Below, one piece after another: positions 45,737 through 55,599 of a stretch of DNA of 64,000 nucleotides. Position numbers and translations under genes: made by a program. Numbering within the stretch: position 1 is the first letter of the stretch; each line of letters starts with the position of its first letter. Origin of the DNA: Tetraselmis striata (Eukaryota > Chlorophyta > Chlorodendrophyceae > Chlorodendrales > Chlorodendraceae); the NCBI GenBank assembly GCA_006384855.1, contig VCJN01003607.1, forward strand, positions 30,623 through 94,622, given 5' to 3'. The notes below the pieces were generated by a model. That model had not been told where the DNA came from and made no database searches. It saw only the letters and a program-made list of their open reading frames with translations.

Positions 45737-48700
45737 TCATCTTGTGGAATCCCGCGGGCGCAGGACTGATGGTGGCAGAGGCGCAACACAAGGCTCCTCG
45801 GAGGATCCCATCAGGAAATCGCGGAAATGTAGAAAAGTAGGGAGTGGCAGCGCCTTGGTGAAGAAATCGGCGAGCTGGTCCTTGGTGGGTGTGTAGTGCA
45901 TGTCGATGACGCCGTCCTGGCACAGTTGTGCCGCGTACTGAAACTTGAGATCAATGTGGCGCTGCGCGCTTGTAATCATGCCATGCTTGACCTGAACGAT
46001 GCACGCCTAGTTGTCCTCGCACACGCGCACTGGGTCAGTGGTGGGGCAGCTGAGCTGACGCAAAAGAACACGGATAAACGCCAGACACTTGCACGCCATG
46101 CAGAGTGCCACGAACTCAGCCTCAGCAGTAGATAGGGCCACGCTCTTCTGAACCTGCGCGCGGTAGGCGACCGGGGTGCCGTGAACCAGGGCAAGAAATC
46201 CAGTAGTGGAGCGGCGCTTGGGCATGAAGGTTGCCCAGTCAGCATCCACAAAAAAGAGGAAGTCAGGGGCTTCGTTGTCCAGTTGCTTCCGGAAGATGAG
46301 GCCATGGCTGGGGGTGCCCTTGAGGTAGCGGAGCACGGAGGTAGCGATCTGCCAATGACGCTCGGTGGGGGATGACATGTAGGCGCACAGGCGACCGACC
46401 ACAATAGCGATGTCTGGACGCGACGCCACAGCCAGCCAGATAAGGCTACCAACGAGATTGGGGTAGGGGAAAAGATTGGTGTCGAGAGGCACGCCCGCAG
46501 GATCATGAAAATCAGTATCCGGGGTGCAAGGCAGGCGGCGAGGCTTGCACTCTGTCATGTTGAAGGTAGACAGAATGTCGTTGATGTACTTTTCTTGATG
46601 AAGATGGACCACGCTGTTCGTCTTGCGATCAATGGCCATGCCAAGAAGCCATGTGCAGAGTCCGTCAGTGGTGGCGTCAAACGTAGTGAAAAGGGAGGTC
46701 TGAAAGCGCTCCTGAACGCCAGATGATGGGGAAGTTGCCAGCATGATGTCATCGACGTAGACGCATAGGATGGCCTGCAGCGACCCATCGGCAGCAAGCA
46801 GTGTCCATACGCCGGGATCGCACTCGGAGCTGATGAAGCCGAAGTCACGAAAAAAGGAAGAAAAGCGCAGAAACCACGCCTTGGGGGCCTGCGGCAGCCC
46901 ATAGAGTGCTTTAACGAGCTTCCAAGCTTGGTTTGTGCGGCCGTAGCCGGGCGGAGGATAGACGTATACATCTTCATCGAGGTCAGCGTTGAGGAAGGCA
47001 CAGGTGACGTCGAATTGATATAGCTCCCAGTCGAGTTGAACTGCGAGAGCAATAATGGTGCGCAAGGCGATGAAGCTGACAACTGGGGCATAGGTCTTGG
47101 TATCATCGTAGTTCTCACCAGCAGTGAGTTGGTCCCCGCGGACGACAACTCGCGCCTTGCGCTTGATGAGGTTGCTTTCCTTATCGTGCTTCTCCGCGAA
47201 GGCCCATGCGGTCTGAATGATGGTGGCTGCTGGGGTGTTGCGTCGAAGCTCAGGGATGCTGATCCATACGAAGGTCTCCATCTTGGTGATAGAAGCAATC
47301 TCGCGGTCCATAGACTTTTTCCACTCATCGGGGTGGTTGCCGGAGATGGCCTCCTTGTAGTTGCGCGGCGCCTTGGATACGCGGACATTAGGTGATGGCA
47401 GGGCGAGGGCTGCCATCTGCGCTGGGTAGGGACGCACAGCCTCCGCGATGGCGGACGCCACCAACGTGGGGTGGTAGTCGCTGAGGTCAGGATATGGGCA
47501 AAGCGGGTGTGCCGGCGCGTGGAATTGAGGTGCTGGGAGCGCCGTGGCGTCCCCCTCCTGATGATGCAGAAGATACTCCTCGGTGAGATGTGGAGGCGGG
47601 AGCCCCTCCTGCGCCGAGGTAGGTGCCGCTGGCGGCTGCATGGTAGGCGGTGCCTGGAGCCCCTCCTGCTGATCCGAGGGTGGCGGCTCCTCCAGCATGC
47701 GAGCATTGTTGGGGACCTGGAAGAGTGGCACAGGGAGCGCCGGTGTGCCAGAGAAGGGACGAGTCACCTCGTCGAATATGACATCCCGCGTCACTGTCTC
47801 GCGCCGGGTAGCGGGATTGTAGATGCGGTGGCCAGCGGAGTCCTCATGATGTCCGACATAGATGCCCGGCCAGGATTTGGGTGTCATTTTTCCTTTGGCG
47901 AGGCGCACAGCCACAGGGATGTTGACCCATGCCACACAACCGAAGACATGAAGGTTGGCCGGGTCGGGCTTGCGGCCGGTCATCAGCGTGTAGGGTATGG
48001 CGTTGACGGACGAGCTCCATTGGCGGTTGCAGAGATAGACAGCGTGAAGATACGCCCAATCCCAGAAGGTGCGGTCGAGGCCCGCGTGAAGAAGCATGGC
48101 TTGGGCACACTCACCGATGGTGCGAAAGGAGCGCTCCGCCAGTCCTGCCTGGTGATGGGAGTGGGACGCAGTAAATTCCAGCGCGGTGTTGAGGTCGGCG
48201 CATGCTTGACGAAACGGAGAACCAGTGTAAACCGCGCTGCGATCAGCACGGATGCGCTGGATGGAGTGACCCATGCCGAGCACCGCTGCATGAAGTTGAT
48301 GAACAGCTCGAACGGCCTCGTCCTTGGTGCGCATAGTGACAGCCACTTTAACTCCAGTGTGAGAATCCACTGCACCAAAGATATGCTGCGCGCCAGTGAC
48401 CGATGGGCATGGTCCCTTCCAGTCGTCGATGACCATGAGGCCGCACGGTTCTGTCGCACGTGGGGAGGGCTGACGGCTGACCGACTGCTGATGGGACTTA
48501 GCATGGACGCACGCCGGGCAGACGGCATCTGGTGCCGGACCGAGAGATGGGACACCGACAGCATGTTGCTGGGTGAGCCGCATGTGACGATCGCAGCGAT
48601 GACCGAGGCGAAGATGCCACAGTGAGTAGGAGGCAGTGGGCGACGGCAGCGCCACGACCCCATGAGAAGAGTCGTGCATGGGAAGGAGCTTGATGCCATA

Positions 48701-49807
48701 CAGGCCCGGGGCGCCGGGATAGGGTTGAAGGTGGATGATCGCTCCTTCCGGTGTGATCATGCTGTTGAGCAGGTTGCTGAGGTAGAAAGAGTAGCCCTGC
48801 TTGCTGAGTTGGTGGGTGCTGAGAAGGCGACTGATGTTGGTAAGGCCGACGCCGGAGGTGATGTCGGGAGTGTGGTAGCAGTCTCGTGCCACAATGGTAT
48901 GCGGTTTGCCGGTGATGTCCAGTGTTGGTGCCATTGTGGTGCCAATGCCGATGGCTGGTTTCCCGAAGCCGCCTACCAGGAACTGCTCCGTCGCAGGAAT
49001 AGTCAGGTAATAGATGTAGTCTGTGCGGTGGGCATTGACGTGAGAGGATGCGCCTGAGTCGACGAGCACCCATGATCCTCCGTCGCAGCTGATGAAGACG
49101 CCGCGCGGTGTGGCGCAGACAGCGATGATTGGTGGAGGGGCGGCGGCGCCCGAGACAGCCTTGATGTAGGCGCGCATGACGTTGAGATCGATGACTCCGC
49201 CGAGAAGCGTGCGCAGCGTAGTCTCAGAAAGACGATCAGTGGGTAGGTCGTCCAAGGTGAAACCCATGGCGCGAGCGCGTAGAGCCGCAGGGGGCTCGCT
49301 CCACCGGCCGTTTTCCGCCCATGATCCGGGGCCATCATGTTCGTAGACCATGCCAGCTCCTGGCACATCGTTGGTCTGCATACGAAAGGCATATGAGCTT
49401 GGGCGAGCGACGAACTTGGGGAAGTAATCGGTCGTCACCACTGGGGTGAAGTGAGGAAACTCCGAAAGGCAGAGGTCCCATGCGCAGGGCCCGGGGTCGG
49501 TGAGTTCAATGTTGTTGATGGTGTCGATGTAGTCCTGGATATCTTGTTGTTGAGCGATGTATGTCCACAGGAGGGTGTCCCTGTGTGCTGCTGAGCCACA
49601 GGCGGTTGCGCGCATGATGTTGCCGGTGCCAAGCGAGGTGAGTATCTCGGGACGTCCAGTGCTCCTGGCACATTCTCCACTATGTAGCGGACCGGCGTGG
49701 GCTGTGTGGTCAGGTAGAAGCGGATGAAGCCAATGACCGAGGTGAAGGCACGAGAGCGGTGGTCCTGCCAGCCAAGGCGCGAGCCCGCGCGTGACCAAGG
49801 TTGGCAT
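45737..49807 (-). CDS. Pol of copia element 3: methyltransferase C-terminal part, protease, integrase, RT, RNase H
   Basis: One frame runs 1266 codons (49807-46007); after a TAG it continues to 45737. Residues 53-217 are the C-terminal half of the methyltransferase (AAHRDTLLWTYI, motif VIII; EPPAALRARAMGF, motif IX; LLGGVIDLNVMRAYI, motif X). Protease site VDSGASSH at 249-256. Pre-integrase WHLRLGHRCDRHM at 397-409 with CPAC at 430. Integrase core Asp461/462, Asp522 (RADRS, where most elements have DNG) and Glu558 (AGLAERSF). RT from about 828 (WKKSMDREI) with VKALYGLPQAPKAW and the YVDD active site at 1017-1020. RNase H with FVDADWA (1186-1192) and STAEAEF. The TAG (46007-46009) replaces the Gln of the conserved EDNQAC motif and cuts off the last part of RNase H (DMHYTPTKDQLADFFTKALP). 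RT, integrase and protease look usable. Confidence 0.9.
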
Positions 49808-50959
49808 GGGGGTCCTGACACGATGAGGGAGACCGGGCGCAGGCGCTCCAGCTCCACGATAGTGATGTCGTTGACGTCCATGGGGGTCCTGTCATGACAG
49901 CCCTGAAATGCCAATGGAGACAAACGATCCGGGTACTTGTCGCTGATGACTCTCAGACGATGCGTCCACAAAATGCGAGCCTCGGGCGACGGGTCAGCGC
50001 CTGTGATCTTGTGGATTGTGAAGCCGCATTCCACCAACGCCTCCACCTCGGACGCGGATGGTCCATGGCATGGTGAAAATAGGTGGTCGATGACCAGAGA
50101 AGTCGGGAGCGGGAGGATGGGGGCGGCGGTGAGGACCGGTAGTGTAGGTGGCGGGTCACCACGCAAGGCGCCCTGCTCCGCATGCAGAATATGGGATGCC
50201 AACGCGGCTGACGCCGGGAACATGGGTGACGTGAGACATAGAGGATGGGCTGGGACATGGGCGAGCTGAGGTGATGTCGTATAGGGGGATGGTGAAGTCA
50301 AGGCAGTCATCAGAGTCGGAGCAGGAGACGCGCATGGGGGCTTGTAGGTCCTCCTCCGCATCGTCCTCGCCGTCCCCCTCTTGGGCTCCGGCGGCGGCCC
50401 CTCCGGGGGCGGTGGTGGTGCAGGTGAGCCTAATAGGCAGGCTGCTGGTGTGCTGTGCGGACGGGGATGCACCAACAAAGGGATAAGACTCCTGATGTCC
50501 TGCGCTGTGTTGGTGGGCGGAGTCGTCGGCCTGCTGGTGACCATGGTGCTGATGACCTGTTGGGGAGACGAAACTGACTGGCTGCTGATGGCGCTGCTGG
50601 CCGTCATTGCCGCCCTGGTTGGTCCAGTGACGGCGATGAGGAGGTCCGTCCCGATGGCCGCTGTTGGTGCCGTAGCGCTGCTGTCCCGGTGGCGCGTGAT
50701 GAAAGTCGGTGTTGCGCTGGTTGCGATTGTAGTCATTGGTGTTGCGTGCCACAGGTGCACGCCGGGGGTGGTCATAGCGAGGATCGTTGGCATGGGGGGC
50801 AGGGCCATTGTCCATGAGGTGCATACCATTGGCATGGCGTCTCGCCACACATTGCTGGAGAGTATGGCCTGGGCGGTTACACCTGCTGCAAATGATGCCG
50901 AGCCTGGTGGGGAGACGCTGCTCCCTGGAGTCCTGGAAGCCAATGACCGGTGGGCGCAC
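49640..50959 (-). CDS. Zinc knuckle and N-terminal half of the C5-methyltransferase of copia element 3
   Basis: From 50959 one frame carries the CCHC knuckle CSRCNRPGHTLQQC and a His/Asn/Gln-rich linker, ending at 50156. The neighbouring frame then encodes the methyltransferase N half: SLVIDHLFSPCHGPSASEVE near 50100-50040 (motif I position, poorly conserved), ADPSPEARILWTHRLRVISD (motif II), PVSLIVSGPPCQPWSRAGSR (motif IV, with catalytic Cys codon at 49804-49806) and VRYIVENVPGA (motif VI, 49683-49668). A second frame change near 49650 leads to motifs VIII-X in the Pol frame. The PPCQ and ENV boxes are diagnostic of cytosine-C5 methyltransferases. DNMT3/DRM-like spacing is suggested but needs an alignment. 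The enzyme could methylate the element's own cDNA or chromatin at insertion sites; that role is inference. Confidence 0.8.
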
Positions 50960-50968
50960 CGCGAAACG

Positions 50969-51742
50969 CTAGCGGCGCTGACGCCTGCGCGCCTCCATGT
51001 TCTGACCGGCGCTGATGATGGTTGCCAGGCGCTCGTTGACGGTGGCCGTGGAGATGGTGGTATCAACAATATGATCGTAGTCCGGGTGAAGTCCTGGGAT
51101 GAGGTAGTTGTTGACGACATACTCAAAGGTCCACCGGCCATGCGCCTTGTCCAGGAGCTGCCAGAGTGTTCGATAACGACGCACGTAGACCTGGACCGGC
51201 TCGTTAGGGAGCTGGCCAGCGGTGATCTCCTCCTCCAGGCGCTTACGCTCCTCCATAGACGAGCCCTGAAGCTCAGTAAGAAGGGCCTTCCAGGCTGCAT
51301 ACCCGCACCGTCTGGTGTCCATGCTGATGCTGTTGACAATGGCCAGTGCTGTGGGATACCCAGCGGTGGCATGGCGCAGAGCGGCCAAAAGAATCATCTG
51401 CTCCTGGCGAGTGCCCTTGCCCTTGGTGGTATTTAGGTAGCCGGCGCTGCCCAGGCTGATCTTGATGGCTTGAGTGTTGTCCCTCACCGAGATGGACTGG
51501 TCCCAGACAGGAACGTTCTTGAGGTCCAGGGCGGGCTTGACTGCGGCCGGGATGAGCTGCTGACTTGCGCCAATGTCGTCAGCAGAATCGCTGTTGTGAT
51601 GGAAGTCGTCCTCGGAGCCGGAGTCTTCACTGAAATCAGGTGGTGGCGGATCGCCCTCATGGTCGTGCTGCTTGATCGAACCTTTTCCAGCCAGATTGGC
51701 CAGGGGAGTGTTCATCATGCTGGTGGTGATACTGGTAGTCAT
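50969..51742 (-). CDS. Gag of copia element 3
   Basis: From the likely start ATG at 51742 (MTTSITTSMMNTPLANLAGK) to TAG at 50969-50971. It has an acidic N terminus and the UBN2-type core (AWKALLTELQGSSMEERKRL, PVQVYVRRYRTLWQLLDKAH, YVVNNYLIPGLHPDYDHI). The same frame continues after the amber codon into the zinc knuckle at 50959, so Gag and knuckle were one protein; the TAG is either a mutation of a Gln codon or a readthrough site. Confidence 0.8.
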   Translation of the reverse strand: MTTSITTSMMNTPLANLAGKGSIKQHDHEGDPPPPDFSEDSGSEDDFHHNSDSADDIGASQQLIPAAVKPALDLKNVPVWDQSISVRDNTQAIKISLGSAGYLNTTKGKGTRQEQMILLAALRHATAGYPTALAIVNSISMDTRRCGYAAWKALLTELQGSSMEERKRLEEEITAGQLPNEPVQVYVRRYRTLWQLLDKAHGRWTFEYVVNNYLIPGLHPDYDHIVDTTISTATVNERLATIISAGQNMEARRRQRR

Positions 51743-51919
51743 GTTGACATAGTGGTACACTTTTTCTGGAAGATGTAGTATGTGACGGGGTGGGTGGGTG
51801 GGAAAAAAAATGTCGTTCGTAGTCGTCGACCGTCGAGAGCTGTCGAGGGTCGAGATGCACGCAGGTTGAAGCCTCTGGCAGGCGTCGAGCACGGGGCAAG
51901 ACGTCGAAACCAAAGGAGA

Positions 51920-51932
51920 GGGCCCAAAAACC
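51920..51932 (-). other. Primer-binding site region of copia element 3
   Basis: GGTTTTTGGGCCC on the minus strand directly after the 5' LTR, a variant of GGTTATGGGCCC in copia element 1. Confidence 0.5.
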
Positions 51933-52453
51933 TGTCGGATGGGGGTTGCGCTGATGGGTAACGCAGGGTAACCGACCGAGTAACGCTGAGTGGGAAAGTC
52001 GACTAGGGTCGGCGCACACGCGTCGAGTCACGTCGAGTGCCAGCAAGCAAGGTGCACGCTGGGAAGGCAGAGGGCAGCTGATGGCTGCAAGCGATGGCTG
52101 AGTGGCACTGTCGCTAAGGTGATGGCTGAGTGGCACTGTCACGAGAGAGAGAGAGAGAGATGAGTCAAGAATTTCAGGGAACAGAGGTTGACTGGATTAC
52201 AAAGAGCTGAGGCTGGTTTATTTATACCAGCCGACTAGGTGTTGATGAAGTCGAATGTTGCTCTGTCTAGGCAGTCAACTAGAAACTTGGGGCTAATTGG
52301 TGTCGACGACGTCCACATAGCGCCTACCTGCGTCAGCCCCGTTGTGTCCTATTTAGGAAGATGAGAGGCAACCCGCGGGTAACTCAAACAGGTGCGGATT
52401 CCACAGAGGGAAAAAACAGGGATCCAGGGTACCGGGGTACCCTGGGTCCAACA
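51933..52453 (-). repeat. 5' LTR of copia element 3, with TATA box in a hairpin
   Basis: Contains TATAAATAAA (minus strand, 52226-52217) between inverted arms GGCTGG and CCAGCC (52211-52232), a likely promoter. The same hairpin is in the 3' LTR. Confidence 0.9.
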
Positions 52454-52528
52454 TATACTATACTATACTATACTATACTATACTATACTATACTATACTA
52501 TATTATACTATACTATACTATACTATAC
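52454..52528. repeat. (TATAC)n satellite, middle part
   Basis: Fifteen TATAC units between copia element 3 and the non-LTR fragment. Confidence 0.95.
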
Positions 52529-54088
52529 GTGAGACGGCGTGAGACGCGCCGCGTGTACGAGACTGTACGGGCCCTAACCACGTTACCGCAAGAAGATGTG
52601 CGGCGCGCACGCGCGGCGTATGGGCACGCCCACGAGATCTTCGAGTTACTTACGGTCAGTAATGCTACGACCACCGCTGCATCGGATCCAGCAGCTGGTA
52701 CTACGACCCGTACGGGTACGAGCACTAGCGGAGGATTGCGCGTCACCACATCTCCTTTTACGGCCACTCCTCTTGGAGTTGGTACTGGTGAGGCCGCCTC
52801 TGCTGCCCAGCAATTGCTTCCTATCGGTGGTACGAGTACTGCCAATACCGTTACTACATGCGCTTTTGTAGCTCTGAAGATACCGTCGCCGGGCGAATTA
52901 GTGGCACACCCTCCGTCAGCAGCCACTGTTTCCCTCCCAGAATCGCTGCCAGGTTCTACTGCTCCGCCCTCGGGTACGGGTTCGGGTGCGACCTCCGATG
53001 ATCAACCCACGACCATGGTTGTCCAACGCCACCTCAGCCGTGCGATTCGCTTGCGTGACTTCGTGGCCCTCGATCTCAGCTTCCAACGTACTGGTGCAGC
53101 GGCCTCGCGACTTGATACCCTGCGCCTGTACAGCGCGTGCGGGCCGGGCTCCCTATCGCTTTTCCAGTCGGATCACGAGTCCGCCCGCAAGATTCCCCAT
53201 GCTGCTTATGCGGCCGCCGCTGCGCGGGTACTGGGCCTTTGCCCGCGCGGAGGTTCCGCGCTTGTCACTTGCCCTGGCCCAACGTGTGGTATTGATCCCT
53301 TATGGCTTCGCTCTACGGATGGCTCGAACCGGAGCGCTACGGATTTCATCGTGGATCATCTACCCATATGCCCCGTAGCGAACTACAAGCACCGCATGCA
53401 TACCGCTTTGAAGAATCTGTGGGCATCTGTGGCAATTGATGCGGGGGCGGTGCTTGACCGGGACCGCTCGGGAGCCGGCGACTTGACCCTTGAGACGAGT
53501 GGGCTGCGCCCAGCGGACCGCTCGCGGCCGTCGGACCTGACGCTGGCGGGGTGGGGAGGGGCAGCGTGCGATTACATGATCGACTTCGCGTGCGTGTCCT
53601 CCACGACCCCCACTTGGAGCAACGACCCCCGCTGGTGCATCCCGGGAATCGCGGCGACCGAGGCGGAGCATGCTAAGTTGGCAGCGGACCGGGCGTCTTC
53701 CGCCCCAGTGCAGGGTGTTCACCGGTACTACCCTTTTGTGGTTGAGGACCGCGGCCGACTCGGGAAGTCCGCTTTGACTGTGGTCTACATCTTCGCGGTG
53801 CTGTTGGTTGTGCGCAACTTCCCGGGCGGTCCTTCCGCCCCGACCTCTTGCTTTCTTCGTGGTCAATCCGTTCAGGCACTTCGAAACTTTGTCGCCGGCC
53901 AACCTGCTGAGTTCCGCCGTCACATGTCGCGCACACGGCGGGGGCTGTTGCAGCGGGTCTCGGCTTGCGTGCATGGTACCCTGGGTGGCATTCTCTCTGC
54001 CGGTGTGCAGATGGCCAAGTCTGATGCGTGTGCTCGTGCCCACTCTGCGTCTTCTCATGTTCCTGCTTCCACCCCGCAGTCGATGTAG
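52529..54088 (+). pseudogene. C-terminal region of a non-LTR retrotransposon ORF (zinc motif and endonuclease-like domain)
   Basis: About 520 codons stay open to TAG at 54086-54088, without an upstream start. After a Thr/Ser-rich linker comes a Cys/His cluster (LGLCPRGG, CPGPTCG, VDHLPICPVANYKHRMHTAL). Then follows RPSDLTLAGWGGAACDYMID, resembling the PD-D core of restriction-like endonucleases in R2-type LINEs, and a conserved FVVEDRGRLGKSAL segment. The CCHC, (R/K)PD...D and K/Y order is what R2-like elements show after RT. No RT motifs are left. The family call is tentative. Confidence 0.45.
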
Positions 54089-54163
54089 AGGACCTTTCTG
54101 ATTGCCTTTTATTTTGGTGATTTCCGATATCGCCTTTTCTGCTGCTAGCTCATGTAATTTAAA
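52529..54163 (+). mobile_element. 5'-truncated non-LTR retrotransposon (LINE) fragment in the satellite
   Basis: A 1.6-kb unique segment is bounded on both sides by (TATAC)n. It holds only the C-terminal part of an ORF and ends shortly after a TGTAATTTAAA stretch, the layout of a 5'-truncated LINE copied by target-primed reverse transcription. The 5' boundary follows the array directly. Confidence 0.55.
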
Positions 54164-54377
54164 TACTATACTATACTATACTATACTATACTATACTATA
54201 CTACACTACACTATACTACACTATACTATACTATACTATACTACACTATACTGTACTATACTAAACTATACTATACTATACTATACTGTACTATACTATA
54301 CTATACTATACTATACTATACTATACTATACTATACTATACTATACTAGTAGACTAGACTAGACTAGACTAGACTAG
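54164..54377. repeat. (TATAC)n then (GACTA)n satellite, right part
   Basis: TATAC units (54164-54347) followed by five GACTA units (54352-54377). Mirrors the left side in reverse order (GACTA outside, TATAC inside). Confidence 0.95.
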
Positions 54378-54383
54378 GGTACA

Positions 54384-54452
54384 GGGGGCATTTTCGAGTC
54401 AAAACGGTCCTATTTACGGACTCGAAAATGTGACCCCCACGTGATCGCTTAG
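54384..54452. repeat. Palindromic TIR-like element
   Basis: GGGGGCATTTTCGAGTC faces GGACTCGAAAATGTGACCCC with a 20-base spacer, so two TIR ends lie nearly head to head. The same end sequence occurs at 63167 and, inverted, at 64000. Confidence 0.6.
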
Positions 54453-54579
54453 GCTGCGATATGAACCCTCTTTTTGGTTACATTTCAGGTGCTATGTAGA
54501 ACTATACGAGAGTACTAAAAATGACAATTCGCCGTGTCCTCTTCGCGCCCTGTCTCGCGTAAAGTACTATCCGCCTCAC

Positions 54580-55260
54580 CTAGGTGGTGGGGCTACTTCG
54601 CGCCATTTTGCGCGCCACGGTGGCCCGGCATGTTAAGGATTTCATTCCTCGGTGCTCGAAGCTTCGACCTGCTGCAGCGCCGCCGTTTTGGGAGCCATCT
54701 CCGCCGGACCCCGCTGGCAGTGGTAAAGATGCGGGCTTGGAGGACCCGCCAGCCTGACGCGACGCCGCTACGACCTGGTAGTAGCGGTCGTCGACCAAGG
54801 CGGGGGGGGGGGGGGGGGGGGTTAAAGACCCGGCTCGGCAGGGCAAGCAAGTGTTGGTGGACTCCATGAAGTGTTGCTTCTTGATGTGTTGAGTGCCGCG
54901 CCGCATCTCGTTGTCGTTGCGCCAGTCGCGCACGCTGCAAATTGAGTAGCCACACGGTTTCACAGTCTTGCTCTGGCACTCCCCAAAAATGGTGGAATCC
55001 ACGGCAGCGTACCACCAATCTACGGCGCAACTGCCCGCCAGACAAGGTTCCACGACGCACGGGAGTCGGGTATGGAATAGCGTCTCGTCGTTACAAGGGC
55101 TAGGAGCGACAGTGCACATGTTTTTACGCGAGATGCGGGCGTTCATCTGCCCCCGCTGCCGAGATGCGGTAACCCCACCATCACCGTTCACTCTCTCCAC
55201 CCTCTGCATCTCTTGCTCGTCAATCTTGCCAGCGGTAGTGGCTGAGGCCACCGCTGGCAA
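54580..55260 (-). other. Unidentified Cys-rich open frame within a duplicated region
   Basis: A 226-codon minus-strand frame with protein-like Cys spacing (VEPCLAGSCAVDWW, GECQSKTVKPCGYSICSVRD, TCLPCRAG), preceded by a poly-C tract. Its N-terminal half is duplicated at 55329-55570. No family recognised; could be a decayed gene. Confidence 0.3.
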
Positions 55261-55570
55261 GATTGACGCGAAGATGTACTCGCGTCCCTAAGGTGGGCCG
55301 CCGGGTTCAGTACCGCATCTCTCTCGGCGCAACCGCCTGCAAGACAAGGTTCCACGACGCACGGGAATCGGGTATGGAAAAGCGTCTCTTCGTTACAAGA
55401 GCTAGGAGCGACAGTACACGGGTTTTTACGCGAGAGATGCGGGCGTTCACCTGCCCCCGCTGCCGAGATGCTGATAATCCCACCCCTCACGGTAAATTCT
55501 CTCCACCCTTTGCATCTCTTGCTCGTCAGTCTTGCCAGGCAGCGGTGGCCTCAGCCAGCGGTGTCAATCT
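55027..55570. repeat. Direct duplication of about 240 bp
   Basis: 55027-55268 and 55329-55570 share ACAAGGTTCCACGACGCACG, TTTTTACGCGAGA and CTCGTCA-TCTTGCCA with about 85-90% identity. The first copy also has an inverted repeat (CGTCAATCTTGCCAGCGGT against ACCGCTGGCAAGATTGACG). Confidence 0.75.
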
Positions 55571-55599
55571 GCGGCGCCGTGCCGAGAATATGATGTATA

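Larger units (their letters stand above)
45209..52453 (-). mobile_element. Ty1/copia LTR retrotransposon 3 with DNA methyltransferase domain, young
   Basis: A 7245-bp minus-strand element. Both LTRs are 521 bp (45209-45729 and 51933-52453), start TGTTGGACC and end CCGACA on the minus strand, and differ at only about four positions, so insertion is recent. TATAC precedes and follows it, a 5-bp duplication drawn from the satellite. The primer-site region (51932-51920) reads GGTTTTTGGGCCC on the minus strand. The purine tract GAGGAGGGG (45738-45730) precedes the 3' LTR. Coding order: Gag, zinc knuckle, C5-methyltransferase, protease, integrase, RT, RNase H. Despite its youth it has two amber codons and two frame changes. 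Confidence 0.95.

Noticed and set aside
45737..50971. UAG reassigned to glutamine (as in some ulvophytes and ciliates)
   Set aside because: The DUF155, HAT-repeat and EF-hand genes end naturally at TAG, so TAG acts as stop here; the amber codons in the element are better explained as mutations.
49435..51372. Single 645-codon protein across Gag and methyltransferase
   Set aside because: Only its last third (after about 50150) is the true methyltransferase frame; upstream it is an off-frame shadow of Gag and the zinc knuckle.
52361..52528. Start of an open frame with YTILYYTILYY repeats
   Set aside because: It is translation of the (TATAC)n satellite and LTR end, and belongs to no gene.
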